From UMGS755 sp045132895 (lineage in GTDB: Bacteria > Bacillota > Clostridia > UBA1381 > UBA9506), in contig JBGUTC010000063.1 in NCBI GenBank assembly GCA_045132895.1, positions 1 through 43,521 of the forward strand: a stretch of 43,521 nucleotides of DNA, written 5' to 3'. Every line of letters begins with the position of its first letter. Within the stretch, counting starts at the first letter, position 1. The translations under genes and the position numbers were made by a program. The notes beneath the pieces were generated by a model that did no database searches, was not told the DNA's origin, and was given only the letters and a program-made list of their open reading frames with translations. Shown in pieces: positions 24,456 through 32,333 of this stretch.

Positions 24456-24982
24456 TTGCTTATCACTTCCTTCACATCGCGTAAACGGCTACGCAGACTG
24501 CCGTCAAGAATCTTGCCGTCCAATTCTACGATCATACCGCCCAGGAGCGATTCATCAATTAAATACTCCGCCGTTACATCACACTTGCAGGCATCTTTCA
24601 GTTTTTCAATCAGTTTCGCCTTTTCCGCATCTGTCAGCGGAACAACACTGGTCACTTTGGCGCGAGCCACCTGCTCAGACGCCGAAAGGAGCCGGTTATA
24701 TTCTTCAACTGACTCCGGAAAACAGGAAATTCTGCCTTTTTCGCAAAGAAGCTGCAGATAGGAAACCACGTCTTCCGGTACTTTTCCGCTAAAGGCTTCC
24801 CGGATAGCAGAAAGACGTTCAGACAAAGAGATACTGGGGGATGCTAAAAACAGAAGATAGTCCGGGGTTTCGTTGAAAACATCGAAAACTGTCTGCAGGG
24901 CATCGGCATAATTTCTGGTTTCGTTCTTTTCGCAGGCAAGCATGAAAAGGGCGGTGCCGTATTCCTTACTGATTTCCGCCAT
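24452..24982 (-). CDS. atpH: ATP synthase delta subunit
   Basis: Peripheral-stalk subunit joining the b dimer to the top of F1. The N-terminal helical domain (MAEISKEYGTALFMLACEKNE) and the C-terminal segment (GGMIVELDGKILDGSLRSRLRDVKE) are typical. A GTG at 24991 opens the frame, but the ATG at 24982 has AGGTGA at a good distance and gives the family start, so it is preferred. The protein has 176 residues. It overlaps the end of atpF by 17 bases. Confidence 0.94.
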   Translation of the reverse strand: MAEISKEYGTALFMLACEKNETRNYADALQTVFDVFNETPDYLLFLASPSISLSERLSAIREAFSGKVPEDVVSYLQLLCEKGRISCFPESVEEYNRLLSASEQVARAKVTSVVPLTDAEKAKLIEKLKDACKCDVTAEYLIDESLLGGMIVELDGKILDGSLRSRLRDVKEVISK

Positions 24983-25484
24983 CGCTATCACCTATTTTCT
25001 CAAGAAAGGAATCAATCAGATTATGATGATCCTCTGTATTAATTTCACGTTCAAGCATTTTTTCTGTCAAAACGCCGGAAACCTCAACAATTTCCCGCTT
25101 AATACCGTCAGCGGCTTTTTTCACAGTCAGTTCTGCCTCAACTTCCGCCTGACGCAGGATACCTTCTGCCCGGCTTTTTGCTTCTGCAACAATTTTTTCT
25201 TCCCGGTTTCTCGCCGCATCTGTTGCATCGGACAAAATCTCTGCCGCTTCTTCTTTCGCACCCTTTAACTTATCTGACCAGTTCCTTTTACTTTCTTCCG
25301 CCTCTGATTGCGCCTGCTCTGCCGCCAGATAACGCTCATCTACCTCGCTCTGGCGCTTCGCCATAATTTTTTTCACCGGCTCAAACAAGAACTTTTTAAA
25401 TAAAAGAAACAGGATCACCAGATTAGCCAGGGAAACCAGAGTGTCCCACAAATTGACAGAAATAACTTCTAATGATTGCAGCAT
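24966..25484 (-). CDS. atpF: ATP synthase b subunit
   Basis: Peripheral-stalk subunit. One N-terminal membrane helix (about residues 10-30, LWDTLVSLANLVILFLLFKKFLF) is followed by a long charged coiled coil (about 35-150) rich in A, E, K and R. The length of 172 residues is normal. Only one b gene is present, so a homodimer is expected. AAGGAGAT precedes the ATG. Confidence 0.95.
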   Translation of the reverse strand: MLQSLEVISVNLWDTLVSLANLVILFLLFKKFLFEPVKKIMAKRQSEVDERYLAAEQAQSEAEESKRNWSDKLKGAKEEAAEILSDATDAARNREEKIVAEAKSRAEGILRQAEVEAELTVKKAADGIKREIVEVSGVLTEKMLEREINTEDHHNLIDSFLEKIGDSDGGNQ

Positions 25485-25496
25485 AGAAATATCTCC

Positions 25497-25781
25497 TTAA
25501 CCAATTGCATTCATCAAAATATTAACTAACATATTGGGTGCAACGAAAATCAGCAAAATTGCAATAACCAACGCATACAGACCGGTTGTTTCCGCAATCG
25601 CACAACCCATCAGCATGGTGCTGGTGACATCGCCCTTGCACTCCGGCTGACGACCGATGGCTTCGCAGGCTTTTGCAACCGCATTACCTTCACCGATACC
25701 AGGGCCGATACCGGCAATCATTGCCATACCTGCACCCAGCGCACAACCGCCCAAAATGATACCAATCGCTAATTCTAACAT
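25497..25781 (-). CDS. atpE: ATP synthase c subunit with sodium-type, two-carboxylate ion site
   Basis: Membrane rotor subunit, two helices in 94 residues. Helix 1 has the glycine-rich GAGMAMIAGIGPGIGEG, the loop GRQPE (R44-E47) contacts gamma/epsilon, and helix 2 has the key AETTGLY with Glu64. Aligned to the Na+-binding Ilyobacter-type subunit, the ligand Gln32 is replaced by Glu31, and Glu65-Ser66 correspond to Glu64-Thr65. That gives two carboxylates near the site, as known from Fusobacterium nucleatum. Na+ coupling is therefore likely but not proven. GGAGGTAA precedes the ATG. The start overlaps the atpB end by 7 bases. Confidence 0.96.
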   Translation of the reverse strand: MLELAIGIILGGCALGAGMAMIAGIGPGIGEGNAVAKACEAIGRQPECKGDVTSTMLMGCAIAETTGLYALVIAILLIFVAPNMLVNILMNAIG

Positions 25782-26671
25782 GTCTTGTTACCTCCTGATT
25801 GCTTTTGTTTTTGTTTTTTTAAATAAATCTCCATCGGGAATCCGCCGGAGACATACATCATAGTCAACATGGCGAAAATATACGCCTGCAAGCATCCGCT
25901 AAACAAATCAAAGTAGATGGACAGAATTGCCGGAAGACCTACCCGGAGCAAAGGAATCTCGCCTAAAAAGCCGGGAAGCCATCCTAAAATCAAGTGCGAA
26001 AGACCTTGCAAACCCGTTGCCACCAAAACAGAAATAACTGCACCGGACAGCACGTTTCCATAATGACGGAACGCCATGGAAATCGGGGTTGCAATCTCGC
26101 TGATAATGTTCAGTGGTGCCATCAGGGCCGGATTGGCAAAACTCTTCATATAAACAATAGGGCCGCATTTTGACTTATAATAGGTAATTAAAATAAAGAC
26201 CAAAATGGCCCAACCGGCAACGACGTTTAAATCCGACGTGGGTGGATAAAGACCGAACAGAGACAACAAACTGGAAAACGCCGAAAGACCTAAAATAGCT
26301 GCAACAAAAGGAGCAAATCCCGCAAAGAAAGAGCCCATATTGCCTACAACCAGTTTTTCAACAGCTTCCACCATCCACTCTACGGCTATCTGGCGCTTAA
26401 GCATTTTCCTCGTGGAAAGCCCATGGGTCAGATAGAGACAGAGGCCAAAAAGGGAAATCATAACCAGCCAGGAATTCACCTGAGCCTCCGTAATAAAAAA
26501 GTCCTGAAGGGGCATAGGAATCCGACAGTAAATCAAAGCACCGGAAATCTGAATGCCTTCAGAAACAGGCTTTAAAAAGATTTTTAAAAGGATACCAAAC
26601 AAAATGGGCAAAGCCATCATACAGATATAACAAATATCCACCGCCAGAAAACGGCAACGTTTCTTTTCCAC
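25775..26671 (-). CDS. atpB: ATP synthase a subunit
   Basis: Stator membrane subunit that forms the ion path beside the c-ring. At least five transmembrane helices are seen. The essential arginine lies in ISMAFRHYGNVLSGAVI (residue 205 counted from the upstream GTG at 26680). The last helices (GLPAILSIYFDLFSGCLQAYIFAMLTMMYVSGG) are typical. Two GTG starts are possible: 26680, one base from GGAGG, and 26671, ten bases from it. The second fits spacing better but is uncertain. It lies 20 bases after atpI. Confidence 0.93.
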   Translation of the reverse strand: MEKKRCRFLAVDICYICMMALPILFGILLKIFLKPVSEGIQISGALIYCRIPMPLQDFFITEAQVNSWLVMISLFGLCLYLTHGLSTRKMLKRQIAVEWMVEAVEKLVVGNMGSFFAGFAPFVAAILGLSAFSSLLSLFGLYPPTSDLNVVAGWAILVFILITYYKSKCGPIVYMKSFANPALMAPLNIISEIATPISMAFRHYGNVLSGAVISVLVATGLQGLSHLILGWLPGFLGEIPLLRVGLPAILSIYFDLFSGCLQAYIFAMLTMMYVSGGFPMEIYLKKQKQKQSGGNKTC

Positions 26672-26691
26672 AGTTAACACACCTCCAAGGG

Positions 26692-27081
26692 TTACTGGCG
26701 CTTCTTCCGGTCAAAAACCGGCCGGAACGCAATGGCAATTCTGGGGAAGAACAAAGGAATAATAACAGCCCATAAATGAAAACAAGGCAGGCAAACACCC
26801 AACACAACAAAAAGGAACATCATAAATGTTCTGTAAAGCTGAGAAACCCGCAAAACTTTTTTAGCATCGTTTTCTTCCTTTGTGACTGCTTTCTGCACCG
26901 AAAGGCCCATTAAAAAGAAGTTCAGCACGCCGGCGCCACCGGAAAGAAGATTTCCCAAAAGCACCGTATAATCCCACTTCCCAATCACTAAAAAAACCGC
27001 TTGCAACAAAGCACTCATTACTAAAATCCACAAGCTAATATACTTCGTTTCCTTAAGGACAGTCTGATCGATTTGCTTCAT
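26692..27081 (-). CDS. atpI: ATP synthase subunit I-like membrane protein
   Basis: A 129-residue membrane protein at the head of the atp operon, the usual place of atpI, whose product helps assemble the c-ring or supply ions in some bacteria. Four hydrophobic segments (about residues 15-35, 38-60, 80-100 and 101-118) alternate with short charged loops. Sequence similarity to classical AtpI is weak, as is common, so the call rests mainly on topology, size and place. Confidence 0.75.
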   Translation of the reverse strand: MKQIDQTVLKETKYISLWILVMSALLQAVFLVIGKWDYTVLLGNLLSGGAGVLNFFLMGLSVQKAVTKEENDAKKVLRVSQLYRTFMMFLFVVLGVCLPCFHLWAVIIPLFFPRIAIAFRPVFDRKKRQ

Positions 27082-27143
27082 TTAATCACCCATACTGCTA
27101 GTATTCACCAAAAGTTATAAAATATCATCATACAAGTGGTGTT

Positions 27144-27171
27144 ATTATACCACATTTTTCCTCGGTTGTAA
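27144..27171 (-). promoter_or_regulatory. Promoter of the atp operon
   Basis: On the minus strand TTACAA (27171-27166) is 16 bases from TATAAT (27149-27144), with an extended TG. It lies 63 bases before the atpI start. Confidence 0.8.
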
Positions 27172-27222
27172 ATAAAAATTCCCTTTCTTTTCCGCTTTTT
27201 ATGGCAGAAATCCCCCCTGTTA

Positions 27223-28161
27223 TCAAAGTTCTGAAAGGGTCAGTTTTTCCTGATAGGAAAGCACTTCCTCCAAGGTGCACACCTCTGTTCCCGGTTTTGA
27301 AGCCGTAATGGTTCCGGCGGCGGAAGAAAGTCGCGCCAGTTCCGGAAGTGTTTTTTCTTCTACCAGGGAATATGCCATCGCCGCCACCATAGAATCCCCT
27401 GCTGCAACGGTACTCTGGCAGGTGATGGGATACAGCTTCACCTTCAAGGCTTCTTCCTCTGTCATATAGACAGCGCCCTCCCCTCCTTGGGAAACCGCAA
27501 TGAGTGTTACGCCACCCTGCAATAATTCTTTTCCGCAGGCAAGGAGTTCTTCTGTTGTATCAAGGTTTTTTCCCACAAGTTGCTCCAATTCAAAGCCATT
27601 GGGCTTAATCGCATAAGGACCGGCTTCCAATCCCCTGACGAGAGCCTCTCCGTCAGCATCTAAAATAACCCGAACACCATAGTCTTTCGCCAGCAGAATC
27701 AGCCGTTTATAAAAATCTTTCGGGATGCCCGGCGCCAAACTTCCGGCAAGAACCATCACGCTGCATTCCGGCAGATGCTTTTGAATATTTGCTTCAATTA
27801 ACTTCAGTTGCGCCTCGCTGACCAAAAAGCCGGTTTCGTTCATCTCCGTTACCTGTTCTTTTTTACTGTCAAAAATTTTGTAATTCGTCCGGTTTTCGCC
27901 CGGAAAAACTAAAAAATCGTGGGAAATTTCCCGCTGATCCAGTTCAGATGTTATCCGTTCCCTGCCGCCTTCTGCTAAAACACCTAAAGCAACAACCTCC
28001 GCACCAAAGCGCTTTAAAACTTTCGCTACATTGATCCCTTTTCCGCCGGCATCTGTCCGGACCTTCCGGATCCGGTTCAAACCACCCTCAGAAAAATCCT
28101 CAATGGTTATAGTTTTATCGATACAGGGATTTAACGTCACAGTCATAATCTCTTTCTTCAT
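27223..28161 (-). CDS. fruK: 1-phosphofructokinase-type PfkB sugar kinase
   Basis: Cytoplasmic kinase of the PfkB (ribokinase) family, most like 1-phosphofructokinase or tagatose-6-phosphate kinase. The start MTVTLNPCIDKTI, the first signature GGKGINVAKVLKRFG (about residues 39-53) and the second signature with the catalytic Asp in STVAAGDSMVAAM are present. The usual GAGD is AAGD here. A GTG at 28173 lies inside the ribosome site AAAGGTGGAG, so the ATG at 28161 is chosen, giving 312 residues. No fructose PTS gene or DeoR regulator is adjacent, so the exact substrate is inferred. No terminator was seen in the 50 bases after it. Confidence 0.8.
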   Translation of the reverse strand: MKKEIMTVTLNPCIDKTITIEDFSEGGLNRIRKVRTDAGGKGINVAKVLKRFGAEVVALGVLAEGGRERITSELDQREISHDFLVFPGENRTNYKIFDSKKEQVTEMNETGFLVSEAQLKLIEANIQKHLPECSVMVLAGSLAPGIPKDFYKRLILLAKDYGVRVILDADGEALVRGLEAGPYAIKPNGFELEQLVGKNLDTTEELLACGKELLQGGVTLIAVSQGGEGAVYMTEEEALKVKLYPITCQSTVAAGDSMVAAMAYSLVEEKTLPELARLSSAAGTITASKPGTEVCTLEEVLSYQEKLTLSEL

Positions 28162-28221
28162 CCGTTTCTCCACCTTTTAGTTTTTCTTTATTCTACCACA
28201 TCCACACTTTTTTATCAATAG

Positions 28222-28263
28222 AAAAAAAGACTCAGAACACATTTGCATTCTGAGTCTTTTTCT
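28222..28263 (-). terminator. Terminator of the HU gene
   Basis: The 9-bp core stem GACTCAGAA (28229-28237) with TTCTGAGTC (28248-28256) has an A-run on one side and a T-run on the other. It lies 13 bases past the HU stop. Confidence 0.88.
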
Positions 28264-28275
28264 TGTTTGTATAAC

Positions 28276-28551
28276 TTATTTTGCAATAGCGTCTTTTAAA
28301 GCTTTACCAGCTTTGAAAGCAGGAACAACAGATGCCGGAATCTTGATAGCTGCACCAGTCTGAGGGTTCTTACCTTCACGAGCTGCTCTCTTTCTGGTTT
28401 CAAAAGTACCGAAGCCGATCAGAGCGATTTTTTCGCCTTTCTTCAGTTCGTCAGTTACGGTAGCTGTGAAAGCGCCGAGCATTTTTTCAGCGTCCTTCTT
28501 GGAAACCTCTGCTTTTGCAGCGATTGCAGCAACTAATTCTGCCTTATTCAT
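28276..28551 (-). CDS. hup: DNA-binding protein HU
   Basis: Small histone-like protein that dimerises and bends DNA. The 91 residues from MNKAELVAAIAAKAEVSKKDAEKML to the end match the family throughout: GEKIALIGFGTFETRKRAAREGKNPQTG, with the DNA-clamping arm and the Pro in KIPAS. An upstream TTG at 28560 is open in frame, but the ATG at 28551 has GGAGG nine bases upstream and gives the usual length. Confidence 0.97.
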   Translation of the reverse strand: MNKAELVAAIAAKAEVSKKDAEKMLGAFTATVTDELKKGEKIALIGFGTFETRKRAAREGKNPQTGAAIKIPASVVPAFKAGKALKDAIAK

Positions 28552-28591
28552 TATACACAACCTCCATTTTTTTAAATTTTCCTATAATATT

Positions 28592-28620
28592 ATCTTAGCA
28601 CTAATATTTCTGTTTGTCAA
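28592..28620 (-). promoter_or_regulatory. Promoter of the HU gene
   Basis: On the minus strand a perfect TTGACA (28620-28615) is 17 bases from TAAGAT (28597-28592). It lies 40 bases before the HU start. Confidence 0.85.
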
Positions 28621-28764
28621 TGGCATTTCTACCATATTTTTCAAAGTTTTTATAAATTTTTGCTATTTTTTCGGTTTTTATCTCCATTTTTCCGGAAAAA
28701 ATGCCGAAAACTAAGAAAAATAACTGCCCGTTTCAGAAGTTTTTCAAAAAATTTACATTCCCCC

Positions 28765-28793
28765 TTGGCGTATCTGTTTTTTTATGGTACAAT
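28765..28793 (+). promoter_or_regulatory. Promoter of the L,D-transpeptidase gene
   Basis: TTGGCG (28765-28770) is 17 bases from TACAAT (28788-28793), with an extended TGG. The transcript should start near 28800, which rules out the longer upstream frame starting at 28701. Confidence 0.75.
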
Positions 28794-28829
28794 ATCCTTG
28801 CAATCGAATCATTGGCGGTGAATGTAAAA

Positions 28830-30008
28830 ATGAACTATTTAAAAAAGTTAAAATCGGTTGCAGTGCTGGGGCTTATAGTAACCCAGTTCTGCTCCTTGTC
28901 CCCTGTTTCTGCATCCGAAGCAAAATCCTACGGAGATATAACGCCCATCAAGCGGAGTTTTCCCGAAGCCGTTATGCTCAATGCCGGCGATGCAGCCTTG
29001 ACCGTAAGTCCTGCTGCAGAAAGAATGACAAATGGCGAAACCCTCTCTCTGACTGTAACAGCAGAATATGCCGGAACCCCTACGGTCTGCCGCGCCGTCT
29101 GGACAGCAGATAACGAGATTCTTTCTGAAGACAGCGGTTTTTTCCTCTACCAAAACCGTACCGCAAGTCTTGCACACCTGATTTCTCCTGTTCAGGCAGA
29201 AAAGGGTGGCATCGAAATCAGTTTTAAACTTTACAGCGGCGAAACCCTGATCGCCTCTGCTTCCAAATCCATTGCACTCACCCGTGTTCCCACGGCAGAG
29301 GAAATAGAAGCAGAGAGAAAAGCCAAACTAGCAAGTGATAAAGAATATATTCTGACAAGGGTGAAACCTGTCTGCGTGGAAGCTACAACAAGAAGAGATG
29401 CCACGCTTTATAAAGATGTTATGCTGAAGAATAAAATCGGTAGCGTTGCAGCAGGAACATCCTGTCAGGTCATTGCCAGCAAGACGGATTATTCCAACCA
29501 GATCCGCTTACCGGATGGTCGGGTCGGTTGGGTCAGCCTTCGGGATTTAAGCATTTCCACGAAGAATTACACCAAGGCTGACGACCTCACCAATGCAGAA
29601 AAAGATATGTTCGTCCGCTCCATGGAATATACCAGTAAAACCGACTACTTAATCTGGGTCAATCTGGAACGTCAGACGGTGAACCTCTTTCAGAAGAAAA
29701 ACGGCCTTTGGTGTATTGAGCGGGTTTATCCCTGTGCTTCCGGCATGAATCAGACGCCGACTATCAATGGTGTCTTCAGTTATTATGCCTATGAAAACAG
29801 CTGGAAATATGACGGGTACTATGTTGGTCCAGTTATGATTTTCTCCGGAAACTACGCCCTGCACTCTGTTTTAATGCGCTATGACGGCAGAGTGTATGAT
29901 GGCACCATTGGCAGACCGGCTTCCCACGGATGCGTCAGAATGCGGCAGGAAGATGTCCGCTGGCTGGCTGATAACATCCCCTTCGGTACAACGGTTGTTA
30001 TATATTAA
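28830..30008 (+). CDS. Secreted L,D-transpeptidase (YkuD domain) with SH3-like domain
   Basis: Exported cell wall enzyme that forms 3-3 cross-links or attaches proteins to peptidoglycan. The ATG at 28830 gives a signal peptide (MNYLKKLKSVAVLGLIVTQFCSLSPVSA, cleavage after VSA) and lies downstream of the promoter. An Ig-like region (about residues 45-150) follows, then a short charged linker and an SH3-like domain (about 180-245: VCVEATTRRDATLYKDV...VGWVSLRDL). The C-terminal YkuD domain (about 275-392) has the motif HSVLMRYDG...ASHGCVRM, with catalytic Cys codon 29931-29933. The ribosome site is weak. It is monocistronic and faces the SLH gene end. Confidence 0.92.
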   Translation: MNYLKKLKSVAVLGLIVTQFCSLSPVSASEAKSYGDITPIKRSFPEAVMLNAGDAALTVSPAAERMTNGETLSLTVTAEYAGTPTVCRAVWTADNEILSEDSGFFLYQNRTASLAHLISPVQAEKGGIEISFKLYSGETLIASASKSIALTRVPTAEEIEAERKAKLASDKEYILTRVKPVCVEATTRRDATLYKDVMLKNKIGSVAAGTSCQVIASKTDYSNQIRLPDGRVGWVSLRDLSISTKNYTKADDLTNAEKDMFVRSMEYTSKTDYLIWVNLERQTVNLFQKKNGLWCIERVYPCASGMNQTPTINGVFSYYAYENSWKYDGYYVGPVMIFSGNYALHSVLMRYDGRVYDGTIGRPASHGCVRMRQEDVRWLADNIPFGTTVVIY

Positions 30009-30020
30009 GTTTTCAATTGA

Positions 30021-30050
30021 AAAAAGAGGCTGCTCTGCAGCCTCTTTTTT
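30021..30050. terminator. Bidirectional terminator between L,D-transpeptidase and SLH genes
   Basis: A 13-bp stem, AAAAAGAGGCTGC (30021-30033) with GCAGCCTCTTTTT (30037-30049), has a TCT loop. Its core AGAGGCTG/CAGCCTCT is the same as in the terminator at 15461-15491. Confidence 0.93.
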
Positions 30051-32307
30051 ATTTCTTTTCTGCCACGATGACCCTGATTCGCCCGCCACGGTCCAGCGAG
30101 CGATCATAATAAGCCGAAATCCGGTATGTACCGGTATTCAGTTCAGACACAGGCATGACCGTATAATCATAATTGGTTTTCTTATAAATAACCACATCAT
30201 CAGAAAGCAGATAACTTTTATTTTTTGTCTGCAGGGTGTTAGCCTCAATATCTGTCACCGTTTCAGACAGTCTGGACAGAGCCTTCATGCTTTCCACTCT
30301 ACCGCCGGAAGAAAGGATCATCACCGGCTGACCGGTTCCTACGTTATATCTGCTTCCGGACGTAGTGGCTGTTCCTGTCTGCCCGGCAACATCGTAGGTA
30401 TAGCTTCCACCAACATTCATACCACCGGTGCGGCTTTCAGCCTGGGTCACAATGCCATACTGATAACAGTCACCCGTAGCATCATTTAAAATCAGCTGGT
30501 CGATTTCTCCGGTTTCATTGGTACGGTAATACAGAACATTACTGCTGTTCAGCGAAATACCGTTTAATCGCTGCAAGAAGACCTTTGCATAACTGCCACC
30601 ACTATTTCCGGTTCCGGAAACCGTATCCAGAATTTCCGGTGAATCCGCAAACCGATAGGCGCCAATGACTCTGCCGGCCGCGTCCACCGTTCCGGAAAGA
30701 GTTTTCGGCGTGATACTGCCCACCGTTGCCAAGCCGTCGGAAAGATTCAACCGAACAACCTGATTCAACAACTGACTGTCCCCATAATCCCGTTTAGCCG
30801 CGTATTCAAAGGTGTTTCCGTCTGCAGCCACGACGGTAATATAGTAGTTGGAATAGGTTTCTCCTGCCTGATTTTTGTATTCTTTCACCCCGGCAGACTG
30901 GAAAAATCCTATCATCGTCTCCGTTTTTGTGCTATTTCCGGCCACACCGGCAACCGTGCCATCCTTTCCCAGCAGCAAGGTCACTGTGTCGCCGTACTGA
31001 TATGCGCCTTTGGAAGAGAGGGCATTAAACGCTTCAACAGATTCAACCGTATACGTCACGCCTGAAACCGTCACCTGGGTCAGCTGGTCCTTATTCGGAG
31101 AAGCCGACTCATAAATGCCCGTTACTTTTCTGCTGTAGGCCATGACCATATTGAGTTCCGGCGAATAGTACACGACGTCATAGGTCTTAATATCATCTGC
31201 ACGACCCTTAACGCCGTCTCGCATTACCGTAATATCCGCACTGACAGACAGTTCCTGATGCCAATTGTTATTCCGCACCACAACGGGGCCGGTCACCTGA
31301 CCCTCACGAACCGCCAGATATTCAACACCGCCGTTTTCGCCGCGCTTCACAGAAACCAGGTCGCCCATTGCCATCTCTGCTTTTGCCTGAGAATAGGTTG
31401 TGGTTTTTCCGCCCAGATACGTTGTTGTGCCGTCGCTGACAGAAAGTTGACCCAACGTACCGTTCTGATAGGTGACAATCACGTTGTCGAGTTTGGAATA
31501 AATCACATACTCTTCCACAGACTGCTCATAAGGAACAAAGCTGACCAAAGCGTCTCCTTGTTTCAGAATGGCATCCCCTCGCACGCCCAGCAAAGCATGA
31601 TTGAAATTCTCGCCAATTTTATAGCTTCCCGCCGTCGTGACTACCCTGCCCGGCGTAACCGAACTGTCCTCCTTGCTTGTTGCAAGGAGAATAACGTCCT
31701 CTGCCAGTTGATACTGGATGCTTTCCAGATAATCCGCTGTTGACCCTTTGGGAGAGCAGGTCAGCAAATTGTAGCAAAGCGTCATCACATCCCCGCGGGA
31801 TAATGCAGAGCCCATCAGAGCCTCCACGTCGTCTAACAACCCGATATTTTCACCCAGTCCCAGTTGGCCATAGGGCCAGGAATAACCGAAATCCTCATTG
31901 GAATAGCCCAACAGGCGCAGAAAGACAGTTACTGCCTCTTCCAGAAGCACTGTCTGTTCCGGACGAAAGGTGGCGTCCGGATAACCGGTAAGCAATCCGC
32001 CGGAAACTGCCAATTTAATATAAGGTGCTGCCCAATGCGTATAGCTGACATCTCCAAAAGGAGAAACTGACATACCGGTTGCTACCTGATTTTTATAGGG
32101 CGAAGCTGCAATAGCGACCTTCGAAAATTCTGCACGGGTCACCGGCTGCTCCAGCCTCAGCTGACCATCCGGATAGCCTTTCATAATGGAAAGCTCCGAT
32201 AACAGCGTTGCAATTTCTGCTTCACCATAGGTAGCAAAAGCACTGCTGCACAACACCATCACAAAACAAAGTGACAGCAACAATATTCGAATTCCTGTTC
32301 GTTTCAT
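30049..32307 (-). CDS. Secreted SLH-domain surface protein
   Basis: A 752-residue exported protein. The signal peptide (residues 1-26, MKRTGIRILLLSLCFVMVLCSSAFA) is followed by three SLH domains, which bind secondary wall polymers: about 28-75 (MKGYPDGQLRLEQPVTRAEFSK), 82-140 (FGDVSYTHWAAPYIKLAVSGGLLTGYPDATFRPEQT) and 141-195 (less conserved). The remaining 550 residues are rich in S, T, G and V, probably beta-structured, with no recognised catalytic domain. It is the last gene of the MacA/MacB-type operon, 26 bases after the permease, with AAAGGAAG upstream. Its role with that transporter is unknown. Confidence 0.87.
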   Translation of the reverse strand: MKRTGIRILLLSLCFVMVLCSSAFATYGEAEIATLLSELSIMKGYPDGQLRLEQPVTRAEFSKVAIAASPYKNQVATGMSVSPFGDVSYTHWAAPYIKLAVSGGLLTGYPDATFRPEQTVLLEEAVTVFLRLLGYSNEDFGYSWPYGQLGLGENIGLLDDVEALMGSALSRGDVMTLCYNLLTCSPKGSTADYLESIQYQLAEDVILLATSKEDSSVTPGRVVTTAGSYKIGENFNHALLGVRGDAILKQGDALVSFVPYEQSVEEYVIYSKLDNVIVTYQNGTLGQLSVSDGTTTYLGGKTTTYSQAKAEMAMGDLVSVKRGENGGVEYLAVREGQVTGPVVVRNNNWHQELSVSADITVMRDGVKGRADDIKTYDVVYYSPELNMVMAYSRKVTGIYESASPNKDQLTQVTVSGVTYTVESVEAFNALSSKGAYQYGDTVTLLLGKDGTVAGVAGNSTKTETMIGFFQSAGVKEYKNQAGETYSNYYITVVAADGNTFEYAAKRDYGDSQLLNQVVRLNLSDGLATVGSITPKTLSGTVDAAGRVIGAYRFADSPEILDTVSGTGNSGGSYAKVFLQRLNGISLNSSNVLYYRTNETGEIDQLILNDATGDCYQYGIVTQAESRTGGMNVGGSYTYDVAGQTGTATTSGSRYNVGTGQPVMILSSGGRVESMKALSRLSETVTDIEANTLQTKNKSYLLSDDVVIYKKTNYDYTVMPVSELNTGTYRISAYYDRSLDRGGRIRVIVAEKK

Positions 32308-32333
32308 TCTGTATTCTTCCTTTCACCATCAAC

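Noticed and set aside
27223..28161. AAGD instead of GAGD in the PfkB kinase as an inactivating change
   Set aside because: The catalytic Asp and following residues are intact, and the first Gly is not strictly required by position in the family.
28701..28829. N-terminal extension of the L,D-transpeptidase
   Set aside because: The promoter lies inside it (28765-28793), and the ATG at 28830 gives a proper signal peptide.
15461..30049. Shared terminator core AGAGGCTG/CAGCCTCT at 15461 and 30023 as a repeat family
   Set aside because: Both are ordinary bidirectional terminators between convergent genes; similarity is limited to the short stem.
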